From contig NZ_JADQDC010000011.1 of assembly GCF_015694345.1 (NCBI RefSeq), positions 62,001 through 126,000 on the forward strand: a DNA stretch of 64,000 bases, read 5' to 3'. Below the pieces are notes generated by a model. It worked only from the letters and a program-made list of their open reading frames with translations. It did not search any database and was not told the origin of the DNA. This stretch comes from Novosphingobium jiangmenense (GTDB taxonomy: Bacteria > Pseudomonadota > Alphaproteobacteria > Sphingomonadales > Sphingomonadaceae). Below, piece by piece: positions 1 to 8,823 of the stretch. Both the position numbers and the translations under genes were made by a program. Every line of letters begins with the position of its first letter. Position 1 is the stretch's first letter.

Positions 1-167
1 CGGTCGAAGTGATGGAGGCCATCGTCAAATCGGCAGCGTCGCGCACGGTGGTTGATCTCGTCTCCACCTGCGAGCGCCCTGCGACCATCGATTCGGAAGC
101 CGACGCCGCCCTGATCGCGCTGACCGCATCACCGTTCGATCTGGCCGAAAGTGCGCCGGCCCACTGA
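1..167 (+). CDS. C-terminal end of a probable Gfo/Idh/MocA oxidoreductase (partial)
   Basis: The window opens inside a reading frame whose first complete codon is at position 3 and which stops with TGA at 165-167. The visible 54 residues contain VEVMEAIVKSA followed by a hydrophobic VVDLV stretch, which resembles the C-terminal end of Gfo/Idh/MocA NAD(P)-dependent sugar oxidoreductases. That assignment is an inference from a short tail. The next gene starts 15 bases downstream on the same strand and encodes a DUF1080 protein. DUF1080 and Gfo/Idh proteins are frequent partners in glycoside oxidation to 3-keto sugars, which supports the guess. The N-terminal Rossmann fold lies outside the window and cannot be checked. 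Confidence 0.5.
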   Translation, partial: VEVMEAIVKSAASRTVVDLVSTCERPATIDSEADAALIALTASPFDLAESAPAH

Positions 168-182
168 CATACCGCCAATTCC

Positions 183-1187
183 GTGGAGTTTCCCAGATTG
201 TCCGCAAAGCACTGCATTCTCGCCGCCAGCCTCGCCCTGCTCGCTCCCGCCAGCGCATTCGCTGCCGACGGTCCGCCCGATGGATCAACGCCTGAGCAGA
301 AGGCCGCGATCGCCAAGGACCCGGCCTATCGCAAGCAGGATCTGGTGCTGACCAACCTTCCCCGCCAACGGATGGCACCGAAGAAGCTGTTCAATGGCCG
401 CGACCTCACCGGATGGGACAGCTGGCTTGGCTATACCGTGCCGGCCACGACCTACGGCACGCCCAGCAGCGCGCCGATCGGGCTGAACCAGGATACCTTC
501 GGGGTGTTCAAGGTGGTCACCGAGGACGGCGCACCCGCAATCTATTCCAGCGGCAAGCTGTTCGGCGGGCTGCTGACCAAGCAGTCCCACCGCAACTACC
601 ACCTTCACGTCGAGTACAAGTGGGGCGCCAACACCTGGACGCCGATGCCGCGCAACAACGGGGTGCTCTATCACTCGCACGGGGCCTACGGCGCCTTCTT
701 CGGCACGTGGATGAGCGCGATCGAATTCGAGGTGGTGCCGCACTCGGTCGGCATGCTGCTGACGGTCGGCGATTCGAAGGGCAAGCAATCGTTCGAGACG
801 GTCGATTGGCGCGTAGGCGCGACAGTGCCGGTCGCCAACGACCCTTCGATCCCCTACCCGAGCCGCCGTTACTTCAAGGGCGGCCTGCCCTCGCGCCTGA
901 CTTTCCCGACGTGGAACGTCGATGCCGGTAGCGACGCGGAAAAGCCGCTTGGCGAGTGGAACTCGCTCGACCTCTATGTCTTCGGCGACAAGTCGATCCA
1001 CGTGGTCAACGGCGTGCCGGTGATGGCCGCGACTAGCCTGACCACCAAGGACGCGAAGGGTCGTACGGTCCCACTGACCGGCGGCAAGATCCAGCTACAG
1101 TCGGAAGGGGCCGAAACGTACTTCCGCGCGATTACCATCGAGCCGATCAGCCGCCTCCCGACCATTGCCGAGCGCAAGCCGGGCTGA
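183..1187 (+). CDS. DUF1080 / 3-keto-disaccharide hydrolase family protein, exported
   Basis: A 334-residue protein with a GTG start and an N-terminal signal peptide (hydrophobic LAASLALLAPASAFA, cut near residue 28). An alternative start is TTG at 198, which keeps the signal peptide. The motif LFNGRDLTGWDSW at about residues 68-80 is the hallmark of the DUF1080 concanavalin-like fold. Characterised relatives hydrolyse 3-keto-glycosides made by Gfo/Idh-type dehydrogenases. The protein is therefore probably periplasmic and cleaves an oxidised glycoside. It lies 15 bases after the putative oxidoreductase and 18 bases before the 2-hydroxy-acid oxidase gene, so the three probably form one operon. 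The family call is strong; the substrate is unknown. Confidence 0.85.
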   Translation: MEFPRLSAKHCILAASLALLAPASAFAADGPPDGSTPEQKAAIAKDPAYRKQDLVLTNLPRQRMAPKKLFNGRDLTGWDSWLGYTVPATTYGTPSSAPIGLNQDTFGVFKVVTEDGAPAIYSSGKLFGGLLTKQSHRNYHLHVEYKWGANTWTPMPRNNGVLYHSHGAYGAFFGTWMSAIEFEVVPHSVGMLLTVGDSKGKQSFETVDWRVGATVPVANDPSIPYPSRRYFKGGLPSRLTFPTWNVDAGSDAEKPLGEWNSLDLYVFGDKSIHVVNGVPVMAATSLTTKDAKGRTVPLTGGKIQLQSEGAETYFRAITIEPISRLPTIAERKPG

Positions 1188-1205
1188 TCCTGAGGAGCGG
1201 GCATC

Positions 1206-2297
1206 ATGGCAGAAACGGTATTCGAGCAGGTAACCGCCGAACAGGACCTGCTCGACGTCAGCGAGGTCCGCGCAGCTGCCGAGCCGCTGATGCCCGAAGC
1301 CTACCGCAGCTTCGTCAACAACGTCGGCATGGAGCACACGCTGCATGACGACATAGCGGCGTGGCAGGCAATGCACTTGCGCCCGCGCGCGCTGGTTGAC
1401 GTCGCCCACATCGATACCTCGGTCACCGTGCTCGGCCAGCAGATCGCAATGCCCATCATGACCGCGCCGTTTGTCGGTTCGACGCTGGTCAATCCCGAAG
1501 GCGAGGTGGCGACCGCGCGTGGTGCGATGGCAGCGGGCACGATCACCACGCTCAGCATGATGGGCACGCGCCCGCCCGAGGCGGTGGGCGCTGTGGCTGC
1601 GGGGCGCTACTGGCAGCAGATTTACTTCATGCGCGATCGCGGCGTGGTGAAGGACGTGGTCGAGCGGGCCGTGGCTGCGGGCGCATCGGCGCTGTGCTTC
1701 ACGGTCGATCTTCCCGTCATGCCGGCCTTCCCGCGCCCCATGCGCCTAGCCGCTCAAGCGCTGTTCCAGCGGTGGCAGGAGCCGGAGCACATGATGTATG
1801 CCGTCCGCGATTATGCCGACCGGCCGATGGGTGCGACTTTCCCCGATGCCGCCGCAACCTGGGCCGACGTGGAATGGATGCGCAGTCTCTCCAACCTCCC
1901 GCTCATCCTGAAAGGCGTAATCCGGCCTGACGACGCGATGCGCGCACGCGACCACGGCGCCAGCGCGCTGATCGTATCGAACCATGCCGGACAGGGCCTG
2001 CGCCATTCACAACCGGTCGCCCATGCCCTCCCGGCTATCGTCGAGGCCGTAGGGCAGGACATCGAAGTCTATGCCGACAGCGGCATCCGCACCGGGGCGG
2101 ACGTGCTGCGGGCGCTGGCCCTCGGCGCGCGTGCGGTTCTTGTAGGTCGTCCGGTGTTGTGGGGCCTGACCGCAGACGGTTCGCAGGGCGTCGAACGGGT
2201 GCTGAAGCTTCTCCAGGCCGAACTTGCCGAAGTCATGGCGATAACGGGAGTCGCAAGCGTGGATGCGATCGACAGATCCGTGCTGGCCCCACGCTGA
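1206..2297 (+). CDS. FMN-dependent alpha-hydroxy-acid dehydrogenase family protein, atypical active site
   Basis: A 363-residue TIM-barrel protein of the glycolate oxidase/LldD family, with an ATG start 7 bases after GGAGCGG. Family landmarks are WQQIY, TVDLP, LILKGV (FMN-contacting Lys), YADSGIRTGADVLRAL and ARAVLVGRP. The normally invariant SNHG[AG]RQ signature reads SNHAGQG (His260, Gln263), so the catalytic His is kept but the substrate-carboxylate Arg is replaced by Gln. The N-terminal YY-x-GG motif is also degenerate (YRSFVNN). The enzyme may act on a substrate without a free carboxylate, or may have changed function. It closes the rightward operon and converges on the GntR gene 18 bases away. 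Confidence 0.8.
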   Translation: MAETVFEQVTAEQDLLDVSEVRAAAEPLMPEAYRSFVNNVGMEHTLHDDIAAWQAMHLRPRALVDVAHIDTSVTVLGQQIAMPIMTAPFVGSTLVNPEGEVATARGAMAAGTITTLSMMGTRPPEAVGAVAAGRYWQQIYFMRDRGVVKDVVERAVAAGASALCFTVDLPVMPAFPRPMRLAAQALFQRWQEPEHMMYAVRDYADRPMGATFPDAAATWADVEWMRSLSNLPLILKGVIRPDDAMRARDHGASALIVSNHAGQGLRHSQPVAHALPAIVEAVGQDIEVYADSGIRTGADVLRALALGARAVLVGRPVLWGLTADGSQGVERVLKLLQAELAEVMAITGVASVDAIDRSVLAPR

Positions 2298-2315
2298 CTG
2301 CTCTAGCAACCCTGG

Positions 2316-3011
2316 TCACCCGAGCGGAGATGACTGGCGGAACAGATCTCCGATAGAACGCGCAAAATGGGATTCCATTGCCACTCGCGCCAGTTCGGGG
2401 TCCTGTGCCGCAATTGCTTCGGCAACCTCGCGATGCAGCACAAGAGACTCTTCGCGATCCTCGACCGTCTCACGCCCCGCCCAGGCCTTCGGTATGGCTA
2501 CAAGCATCATCTGTTCGAATGACCGGACGATCTGGAAGAACAGCTGGTTGCCGCTGGCGAGTGCGATCAACTGATGGAAGCGGGTATCGGCCTGGGTTCG
2601 CTCGTTCTCGTCGCGATAATGCTCAAGTTCGCGCGCAGCTCTGAGAATTTGCGATGCCTGTTCCTCGGAACGGTTGGCCGCTGCAAGTTCGGCCGTGCGC
2701 AGTTCCAGAGTGCGCCGGACGTCCCAGACATCGGCCAGCGAGACTTGTGCCGTGGAGACCGCGTGGCCGATCGACGCCGCCATGACCGAGCCATCGATTG
2801 CTGCAACACGAGCGCGGCGGCCATTGCCCACATCGATCATCTTCAAGGCGGCCAAGGCATGAAACGCCTCGCGCATTACCGGGCGGCTCACGCCCAGTTC
2901 CGCCGCAAACGCACCTTCGGCTGGCAGGGCATCGCCCACCTTGAGGCCATGTTGACGGATGTATTCGCGGACAGCTTCGGCCGCACTGTCAACCAGCGTG
3001 CCAGCCTTCAT
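2316..3011 (-). CDS. GntR-family (FadR/FCD type) transcriptional regulator
   Basis: A 231-residue protein with an N-terminal winged HTH (GDALPAEGAFAAELGVSRPVMREAF split across residues 25-50) and an FCD-type all-helical ligand domain (DVRRTLELRTAELAA, later TRFHQLIALASGN). The start chosen is the ATG at 3011, which gives MKAGTLVDS and overlaps the stop of the AraC-type gene by four bases (ATGA). A longer reading frame to 3104 would place extra low-quality sequence before the HTH. FCD regulators usually sense a carboxylate or sugar acid and bind short palindromes. The palindrome at 3791-3807 and its copies before the TonB receptor are the obvious candidate sites. Confidence 0.88.
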   Translation of the reverse strand: MKAGTLVDSAAEAVREYIRQHGLKVGDALPAEGAFAAELGVSRPVMREAFHALAALKMIDVGNGRRARVAAIDGSVMAASIGHAVSTAQVSLADVWDVRRTLELRTAELAAANRSEEQASQILRAARELEHYRDENERTQADTRFHQLIALASGNQLFFQIVRSFEQMMLVAIPKAWAGRETVEDREESLVLHREVAEAIAAQDPELARVAMESHFARSIGDLFRQSSPLG

Positions 3012-3766
3012 GCTGCGATTCCCTGACGGCGCAGTTCGGACGGCGCAATGCCATAGCGGCGGCTGAAAGCGCGGGTGAAAGACGCGTTGTTGAGGTACGA
3101 GCACCGGTAGGCGATCGTCGAAACCGGCAGTTCCGAAGACAGCAACATCTGACGCGCCTCGGCCAACCGGCGCTCCGTGAGGGCCTGCGCAATCGTCGTG
3201 CCGTAGATCTCGTGGAAACCGCGCACGAGTTTGTCGCGGTTCACACCCGCGATACGGGCAAGCTGGGGGATCGTCAGCTTTTCGTGCCAGCTATCATCAA
3301 GCGCCCGCCGCGCCATGGCGATCCGCGCAACATCCAGTTCGCTGAGCCCGCTGTCGCGCTCCACCGGAACCAAGGTTGCACCGTCTTCAAGCGCCGCATG
3401 GACCTGACACAGCAGTTCGATGCTGCGGGCAAGGCGCAGCGTGGTTGCGGCCTCTCCCATCGCCTCGCAGTGGATGATCGAGTTTGCGAGAGCCAGTAGC
3501 CGGCTCGGCAGATGCCAGGTTGCAGGGCCATCGGGCCTTATCCGAAACAGCCGCTCACATGCCGACGCAGCAACGAAGAACACCAGCACGGCGTCCTCGA
3601 TCTCACCCTCTGCCAGCGCCTCGCGGAAGTGCAGCAGGCCCGACTTTCCCTCACCGCCGACCCTGAAGAGAAAGGCAAGCCAGCCATCTGGCAAGTGGGC
3701 AGCCGGCGCTGAGCCGTGCCCGACCAGCGTAACCATTTCATGCGAGACCTGGACCAGCTCTTTCAT
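3008..3766 (-). CDS. AraC-family transcriptional regulator
   Basis: A 252-residue protein. The C-terminal third is a double HTH of the AraC/XylS type (LTIPQLARIAGVNRDKLVRGF, then AYRCSYLNNASFTRAFSRRYG and APSELRR). The N-terminal half resembles no ligand domain that I can name. The start is ATG at 3764-3766 with GAGGAG about 7 bases upstream. The gene overlaps the downstream GntR gene by 4 bases, so two regulators of different families are translationally coupled. A perfect 7-3-7 palindrome lies about 25 bases upstream of the start, between this gene and the MFS gene. This suggests autoregulation or an internal promoter of the catabolic block. Confidence 0.88.
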   Translation of the reverse strand: MKELVQVSHEMVTLVGHGSAPAAHLPDGWLAFLFRVGGEGKSGLLHFREALAEGEIEDAVLVFFVAASACERLFRIRPDGPATWHLPSRLLALANSIIHCEAMGEAATTLRLARSIELLCQVHAALEDGATLVPVERDSGLSELDVARIAMARRALDDSWHEKLTIPQLARIAGVNRDKLVRGFHEIYGTTIAQALTERRLAEARQMLLSSELPVSTIAYRCSYLNNASFTRAFSRRYGIAPSELRRQGIAA

Positions 3767-3790
3767 GGCGAACTCCTCGCAAGTTCGAAT

Positions 3791-3807
3791 AACCTATATG
3801 ATAGGTT
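3791..3807. promoter_or_regulatory. Perfect palindrome, candidate operator before the regulator pair
   Basis: AACCTAT-ATG-ATAGGTT is an exact inverted repeat with 7-base arms and a 3-base centre. It sits in the 50-base gap between the MFS gene end and the AraC-type gene start. Two related sites lie upstream of the TonB receptor (8736-8752 and 8756-8772). That distribution is what a local regulator, most likely the GntR/FCD protein, would produce. The binding assignment is inference. Confidence 0.65.
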
Positions 3808-3816
3808 TTGCAAGAG

Positions 3817-5115
3817 CTATCTTACAGGTAGGGGTGCATGCCTGCGGGCAATGAAGAAACCGGCACATCCGGTAGCGCTTGCCGCGAAGCCTACCATTGC
3901 CAAGCCCATGCCGATCCGCCCTTCCCCGCCAAGCGCGGTGCTCACCACCGTGACGAGCGTTGGGGACATGCCAAATGCGACCAAGCCGCCGAGTGCCAGG
4001 AACACCCCGATCGCAAGACCACGCAGGTCGTTGGGCAAAAGCACCGCCATCGCGGTGGCAGTCACAAGGCCAGTCACCGTCCCGCCAAGCAGCAGCACGA
4101 AGAGCAGTGCCGCGAACCAGCCGATATCAGGGGCAATCGGGAAGAATGCTGCGGGCAGTGCAAGCAGCGAACCGATGATTGCCCCCGCAAGGATGCCCCC
4201 TTGCCGCCCGCTTCGCAGTCCCGCATCGGCAGCAAAGCCGCCAGCGAGCGAGCCCAGGATGCCGGCGCCGAAGATGACTGCACCCAGCCAGCTTCCGAAT
4301 TGCTGCGGCGAAGCATCATAACTGCGAGACAGGACGGGCGCTGCCCAGATGGCGGCTGCAGCATCGGCCATCATCACGCCAATCTGGCCAAGGAACAACG
4401 GCGCGAGAAAGCGGCGATAGGCCGCGAGTTCGCGCAGGGTGGCGCCCAGACCGCGCCTTGCACCGCCCTTGATCTCCTGCCGCAACGGCTCGCGCAACCG
4501 AGCGAGGGGCAAGAGCAGAACAAGACTCAGCGCACCAACCACAAGGTGAGCGCTCCGCCAGGCCGAGAGGCCGGCCCACCCTCCTTGGGCGAGAAAGTGT
4601 CCGAGCAGCCATCCCCCTAGCGAAAACGCAAGTGCCGTTCCGCCGTACTTGCCGACGGTCAGAAGCAGCAGCGACCGACCGCGATTGGCGGGGAGGCTGA
4701 GATCGGATGCGAGAGATATGGCGATCGTCGTAGAGATGCTGGCGCCCACGCCACCCAGCATTCTTGCGGCGAAAAGAACCGGCATGCTCTCGGCAACCGC
4801 CGTCAACAGCGTGCCGATGGTCCATGCCACCGCCGTCCACAACAGGAGCCGAACCCTGTTTCCGCGATCGACCATCAGGCCGATGGGCACCGCCAGAACG
4901 GCCAAGGGAATGGAAACCGCCAACCCGCTCAACAGGCTGAGCTGGAAATCGCTCAGGGCCAGTTCGCCCTTCGCCTGCTCCTGCACCGCACTGAACAGGC
5001 CCATGGCGATGTTGCCGGTGGCCATGGCGACTGCAAGCACCAGCAGCGCGATCCAGTGCCGTGGTCGGGCCAGATCCACCGATCGTGCGGCTGCGCCGGC
5101 CACCGCTTCTGTCAC
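3817..5115 (-). CDS. Major facilitator superfamily transporter
   Basis: A 432-residue polytopic inner-membrane protein with about 12 hydrophobic segments. The loop motif GLMVDRGNRVRLLL between segments 2 and 3 matches MFS motif A. The start chosen is GTG at 5115 (protein begins VTEAVAG), whose GTGA overlaps the stop of the FAD oxidase gene by 4 bases. The in-frame extension upstream lacks a membrane-protein character. Placed between the catabolic oxidase and the regulators, it probably carries the substrate or a breakdown product across the inner membrane after passage through the TonB receptor. The substrate cannot be read from the sequence. Confidence 0.9.
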   Translation of the reverse strand: MTEAVAGAAARSVDLARPRHWIALLVLAVAMATGNIAMGLFSAVQEQAKGELALSDFQLSLLSGLAVSIPLAVLAVPIGLMVDRGNRVRLLLWTAVAWTIGTLLTAVAESMPVLFAARMLGGVGASISTTIAISLASDLSLPANRGRSLLLLTVGKYGGTALAFSLGGWLLGHFLAQGGWAGLSAWRSAHLVVGALSLVLLLPLARLREPLRQEIKGGARRGLGATLRELAAYRRFLAPLFLGQIGVMMADAAAAIWAAPVLSRSYDASPQQFGSWLGAVIFGAGILGSLAGGFAADAGLRSGRQGGILAGAIIGSLLALPAAFFPIAPDIGWFAALLFVLLLGGTVTGLVTATAMAVLLPNDLRGLAIGVFLALGGLVAFGMSPTLVTVVSTALGGEGRIGMGLAMVGFAASATGCAGFFIARRHAPLPVR

Positions 5116-6515
5116 AGGGTAAAGATCTTTCCGGGGTTCAGCAGGTTCTGCGGGTCGAACGCCCGCTTGATCAGACGCATCTGTTCCACGGCATTGCCAA
5201 GTTCGGCCACGAGCCAGTCCTGCTTGCCAAGGCCGATGCCATGTTCGCCGGTGCAAGTACCGTCCATCGCGAGTGCGCGCTCGACCAGCCTGCGGTTGAT
5301 TGCCTCAACCTCCACGAGTTCATCCGGCGCATTTGGATCGACGGAGAAGACAACGTGAAAATTCCCGTCGCCCACGTGTCCGAGGATCGTGGCCGGAACA
5401 CTGGCTTGCGACAGGTCGTTCTGCGTCTCGAGTATGCACTCGGCGAGCCGGCTCATCGGCACGCAAACGTCCGTCGCCCAGCCGACTGCGCCCTGCCGCA
5501 AGTTTATGGCAGCATAATAGGCTTCATGGCGCGCTCGCCACAGGCGTGTGCGCTCCTCGGGCTTGTCGGACCATGCAAAGTCGCCGCCGCCGTTCGCGCT
5601 CGCCAGTGCCTCGACTGTCGCTACCTGTTCGGCGACATGCGCGGGGGTGCCATGGAACTCGAAGAACAGCGTCGGCAGTTCCGGATAGTCCAGCTTCGAC
5701 CAGCGATTGACGGCGCGCATCTGCAAAGCGTCGAGAATCTCGATGCGCGCCAGTGGCACGCTGCAATAGATCGACTGGACTACCGTCTCGACCGCACCTT
5801 CCAGCGTCGCAAAGCTGCACACCGCCGAAGAGATCGCCTCCGGGATCGCATGCAGGCGCAAGTTGATCTCGGTGATGATGCCGAGCGTGCCTTCGGAACC
5901 CACGTAAAGACGGGTAAGATCATAACCCGCCGCCGATTTGCGCGCCCGTCGGGCCGTGCGGATAACCTCGCCTTGCGGGGTAACCACCTCGAGCCCCAGA
6001 ATCGCGTCCTTCATCGTGCCATATCGCACGGCGTTGGTGCCCGATGCGCGGGTCGATGCCATACCGCCGATGGTCGCGTTGGCACCGGGGTCGATGGGGA
6101 AGAACAGGCCCTTGTCCCGCAGGTGCAGGTTCAGTTCTTCACGCCGCACGCCCGGCTGGACGACGCAATCGAAATCCGCATCGTTGACCGCGATGATCCG
6201 GTTCATCCGCGACATGTCCAGCGACACGCCGCCGTAGGGCGCCGCCGCGTTGCCTTCGATCGATGTGCCGGCGCCGAAAGGCACGATCGGAACGTCCGCC
6301 GCCGCACAGAGCCGTACCAGATCTACGACGTCCTGCCTGTCCTGCGCGAACACCACTGCATCCGGCACCATCTTGGCGAAATGGGACTCGCTCGATCCGT
6401 GTTGTTCACGGATCGCCTGCCCGGTCTGGAGTTGATCGCCGAAGCGTGCCTCCAGTCCGGACAGGAATCCGTCGGGCGGCAGGCGTCGCCCTTCGAATGA
6501 AGTTACCTCGGCCAT
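5112..6515 (-). CDS. FAD-linked oxidase, GlcD / D-2-hydroxyacid dehydrogenase type
   Basis: A 467-residue protein with an N-terminal FAD-binding (VAO/PCMH) domain: PIVPFGAGTSIEGNA, GGMASTRASGTNAVRYG and YVGSEGTLGIITE. The C-terminal FAD-oxidase domain carries GHVGDGNFHVVF, CTGEHGIGLGK and NPGKIF. This architecture is shared by glycolate oxidase subunit GlcD and cytochrome-linked D-lactate dehydrogenases, which oxidise 2-hydroxy acids to 2-oxo acids. The start is ATG at 6515, two bases after the TonB receptor stop; earlier in-frame codons run into the receptor gene. It overlaps the MFS gene by 4 bases. A second, unrelated 2-hydroxy-acid oxidase lies at 1206-2297, so a hydroxy acid is a likely intermediate of this locus. 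Confidence 0.9.
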   Translation of the reverse strand: MAEVTSFEGRRLPPDGFLSGLEARFGDQLQTGQAIREQHGSSESHFAKMVPDAVVFAQDRQDVVDLVRLCAAADVPIVPFGAGTSIEGNAAAPYGGVSLDMSRMNRIIAVNDADFDCVVQPGVRREELNLHLRDKGLFFPIDPGANATIGGMASTRASGTNAVRYGTMKDAILGLEVVTPQGEVIRTARRARKSAAGYDLTRLYVGSEGTLGIITEINLRLHAIPEAISSAVCSFATLEGAVETVVQSIYCSVPLARIEILDALQMRAVNRWSKLDYPELPTLFFEFHGTPAHVAEQVATVEALASANGGGDFAWSDKPEERTRLWRARHEAYYAAINLRQGAVGWATDVCVPMSRLAECILETQNDLSQASVPATILGHVGDGNFHVVFSVDPNAPDELVEVEAINRRLVERALAMDGTCTGEHGIGLGKQDWLVAELGNAVEQMRLIKRAFDPQNLLNPGKIFTL

Positions 6516-6517
6516 CC

Positions 6518-8698
6518 TCAGAACTTCATGCTGGCGCGCACACCATAACGCCGGGCATCCCCCATGATCCCCAGGTCCGATGCTGGAAGCCCGGCAAGCT
6601 GCAGGGTGGTGCGTTCGATGTAGCTTTCCCAGTACCCCTTGTTGAACAGGTTGCTCACGAACGCCGAAACCTCGATCGGGCCAGTGCGGTAGGTTGCCGA
6701 TGCTCCGACGAGCCAATAACCATCGAGCGTCGTCGGGGTGGTCTGGTTCAGGGTCGCTGCGAGGCGCTTGCCCTTGCCTGTCAGATTGGCGCCGAGCACG
6801 ACCTGGTCCTTGCCGAGATCGATGGTGTAATCGGTTGCCAGATTGGCGGACCAGTCGGGCTGGAACGTCAGACGGTCTGACGCCAGACGGCGACCGGTCG
6901 TCTGGGTGTAAGCCGAACTGTCGGTGAGACGCGCGTGCATCAAGGTCAGGCCGCCACGGATTGACCAGGCCGGGAGCGGACGGACGAAGCCTTCAAGTTC
7001 GAGACCGTAGCTTTCGACGTTGCCCGTATTGAGGTCGACCGTGACAAGTCCGCCGCCGGCTGCCGGGGCGATCGAGTTTAGGCCGATGTAGTCCTTGTAG
7101 TCGTTGTAGAATACCGCACCGGACACACCGCTGCTGCCATCCGGCGCGGCGTACTTGGCGCCCAGCTCGTAAGTCCACGCGCTATCGCCGCGATAGGTCC
7201 GGGTCGGCGCCGTTGGCGCATTGAAGCCACCCCCGCGATAGCCGCGGGCGACCGACGCATAGGTCATCAGCGAGGACGACCAGTTGCGCTTGACCGTCAG
7301 CTTGGGCTGCCATTCGTCGGACTTGATCCGCGCGGCGGGCAACGCACCGCCGGTTGAACCCAGCGGCCCGAGCACGGTGACCACCGAGCCATTGGCAACC
7401 CGGTTTTCATGATCGTAACGCAGGCCCAGTGCGACTTCCCAATCGCTCGTCGGCTTCCAGAACACCGTGCCGAAGGCGGCGTAAGTGTCTGCCCGCGTCG
7501 AGTTGACCGTGTTGCGGACAACCGCAAACGGCAGGCCCGTGAAGGCCGGGAACAGCGTGGTCGCGTCGACACCGTCGGCCTCTTCACGGCTGTAGAACAC
7601 GCCAACCAATGTCGAAAGGGTCGAGGAAATGTCGCTGTCGAGACGCATCTCAACGGTCTTGGTTCGCAGTTCGTCACCGCCCTTCGCCCGCGCGAAGTCA
7701 CCCGGACCGAAATCCACGTCGCTTTCGACGTTGGTGGCCGAGCGCGCGTCCCAGGCGCCGATCAGGGTCAGCTTGCTCGACAGTACATCGATCGGCACCG
7801 CGAGCTTGGCATTGATGCCACGGTACTTGTACTTGACCTGATTGAGCGTGTTGAAGGTCAGATCGCGGGAGTACGCCTGCGGGCCACTGACGCGGGAATA
7901 GGGAATGTTGACCGAGTCGATCCAGTCATAATAGCCGTTCACGGTCAATTCGGCGGCGCCGGGTGTAAACCGCAGCGTCCCGTTGATGGAGTCGCTGTTG
8001 AGCGGATTGCCGTGCTTGTTCAGCAGCGTGTTGCGGGCAAAGCCGTCCTGCTGCTGGTGCGATGCTGCGATGCGGACCGAAAGCAGATCCTGCACCAGAG
8101 GCGAGGATATCGAACCGGCTGCGATGAACTGGTTGTCCGGCCCGGCGTAACTTGCGCTGGCTCTGACCGCCAGGTCGTTGCCTGGCTGGCGCGTGATCAC
8201 GTTGATCGCGCCGCCCAGCGTGTTCTTGCCGTAGAGCGTCCCCTGCGGTCCGCGCAGCACTTCAATGCGCTCGACGTCTACCAGCGGGTTGTTGAGGTAG
8301 GCGGTGTTCGGCCGATAGATGCCGTCGACGAACAGGCCGACACCGGGCTGGACCGACTGTACGAGGGTGACGCCGACGCCACGAATAGCCACAAAGGCAC
8401 GCCCCGCACCGTCGCTGTTGATGTTGAGGCCCGGCGACAGGACCGCCGCCTCGCGAACCGAATTCAGCCCGCGCTCCGCAAGGGTATCCCCGGTGATCGC
8501 CGTGACGGCTGCCGGAACGTCCTTGATCGTCTCCGCACGCTTGCGCGCCGTGACGACAATCGAGGCGTCGGTCGTGGTTTCAGCCGAACCTTCGTCAGCG
8601 ACAGTCGCTGAAGCTTGCGACTGGCCATAAGCCTGCACCGGGCCAAGTGCGGAAACGGCCGCAGTACCTGCAAGAATGGCGTAGCGAAGTGAAAGCAT
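6518..8698 (-). CDS. TonB-dependent outer-membrane receptor (catabolic locus)
   Basis: A 726-residue precursor with a signal peptide ending near QAYGQ, a TonB box (ASIVVTARK, about residues 46-54), a plug domain (VRGVGVT-like, RIEVLRGPQGTLYGKNTLGGAINV) and a beta-barrel ending in aromatic Phe (ASMKF). It energises import of a substrate too large or too scarce for porins. Its position between SDR/esterase and oxidase/MFS genes, in the same direction, marks it as the uptake gate of the pathway. Two copies of the ACCTATATGA-type palindrome lie 38-74 bases upstream, so it is probably the main regulated promoter of this block. Confidence 0.93.
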   Translation of the reverse strand: MLSLRYAILAGTAAVSALGPVQAYGQSQASATVADEGSAETTTDASIVVTARKRAETIKDVPAAVTAITGDTLAERGLNSVREAAVLSPGLNINSDGAGRAFVAIRGVGVTLVQSVQPGVGLFVDGIYRPNTAYLNNPLVDVERIEVLRGPQGTLYGKNTLGGAINVITRQPGNDLAVRASASYAGPDNQFIAAGSISSPLVQDLLSVRIAASHQQQDGFARNTLLNKHGNPLNSDSINGTLRFTPGAAELTVNGYYDWIDSVNIPYSRVSGPQAYSRDLTFNTLNQVKYKYRGINAKLAVPIDVLSSKLTLIGAWDARSATNVESDVDFGPGDFARAKGGDELRTKTVEMRLDSDISSTLSTLVGVFYSREEADGVDATTLFPAFTGLPFAVVRNTVNSTRADTYAAFGTVFWKPTSDWEVALGLRYDHENRVANGSVVTVLGPLGSTGGALPAARIKSDEWQPKLTVKRNWSSSLMTYASVARGYRGGGFNAPTAPTRTYRGDSAWTYELGAKYAAPDGSSGVSGAVFYNDYKDYIGLNSIAPAAGGGLVTVDLNTGNVESYGLELEGFVRPLPAWSIRGGLTLMHARLTDSSAYTQTTGRRLASDRLTFQPDWSANLATDYTIDLGKDQVVLGANLTGKGKRLAATLNQTTPTTLDGYWLVGASATYRTGPIEVSAFVSNLFNKGYWESYIERTTLQLAGLPASDLGIMGDARRYGVRASMKF

Positions 8699-8735
8699 GT
8701 CGGGGTCCTCTGCCTGTCCTGTCTCTTTTCTCGGC

Positions 8736-8772
8736 GACCTGTATGACAGCCCTCAGACCTATATGAAAGGTT
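8736..8772. promoter_or_regulatory. Two related operator-like sites before the TonB receptor
   Basis: GACCTAT-ATG-AAAGGTT at 8756-8772 matches the palindrome at 3791-3807 in 15 of 17 positions. A second, weaker copy, GACCTGT-ATG-ACAGCCC, starts exactly 20 bases away at 8736. Two-turn spacing on one face of the helix is typical of cooperative repressor binding. The sites lie in the 125-base gap between the SDR gene and the receptor gene. Which regulator binds is inference; the GntR/FCD protein is the best candidate. Confidence 0.55.
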
Positions 8773-8823
8773 TTCAGGCTGTGCAGATCGTCAGACAGGC
8801 TTTGCACGACGACGCCGTTGCGC

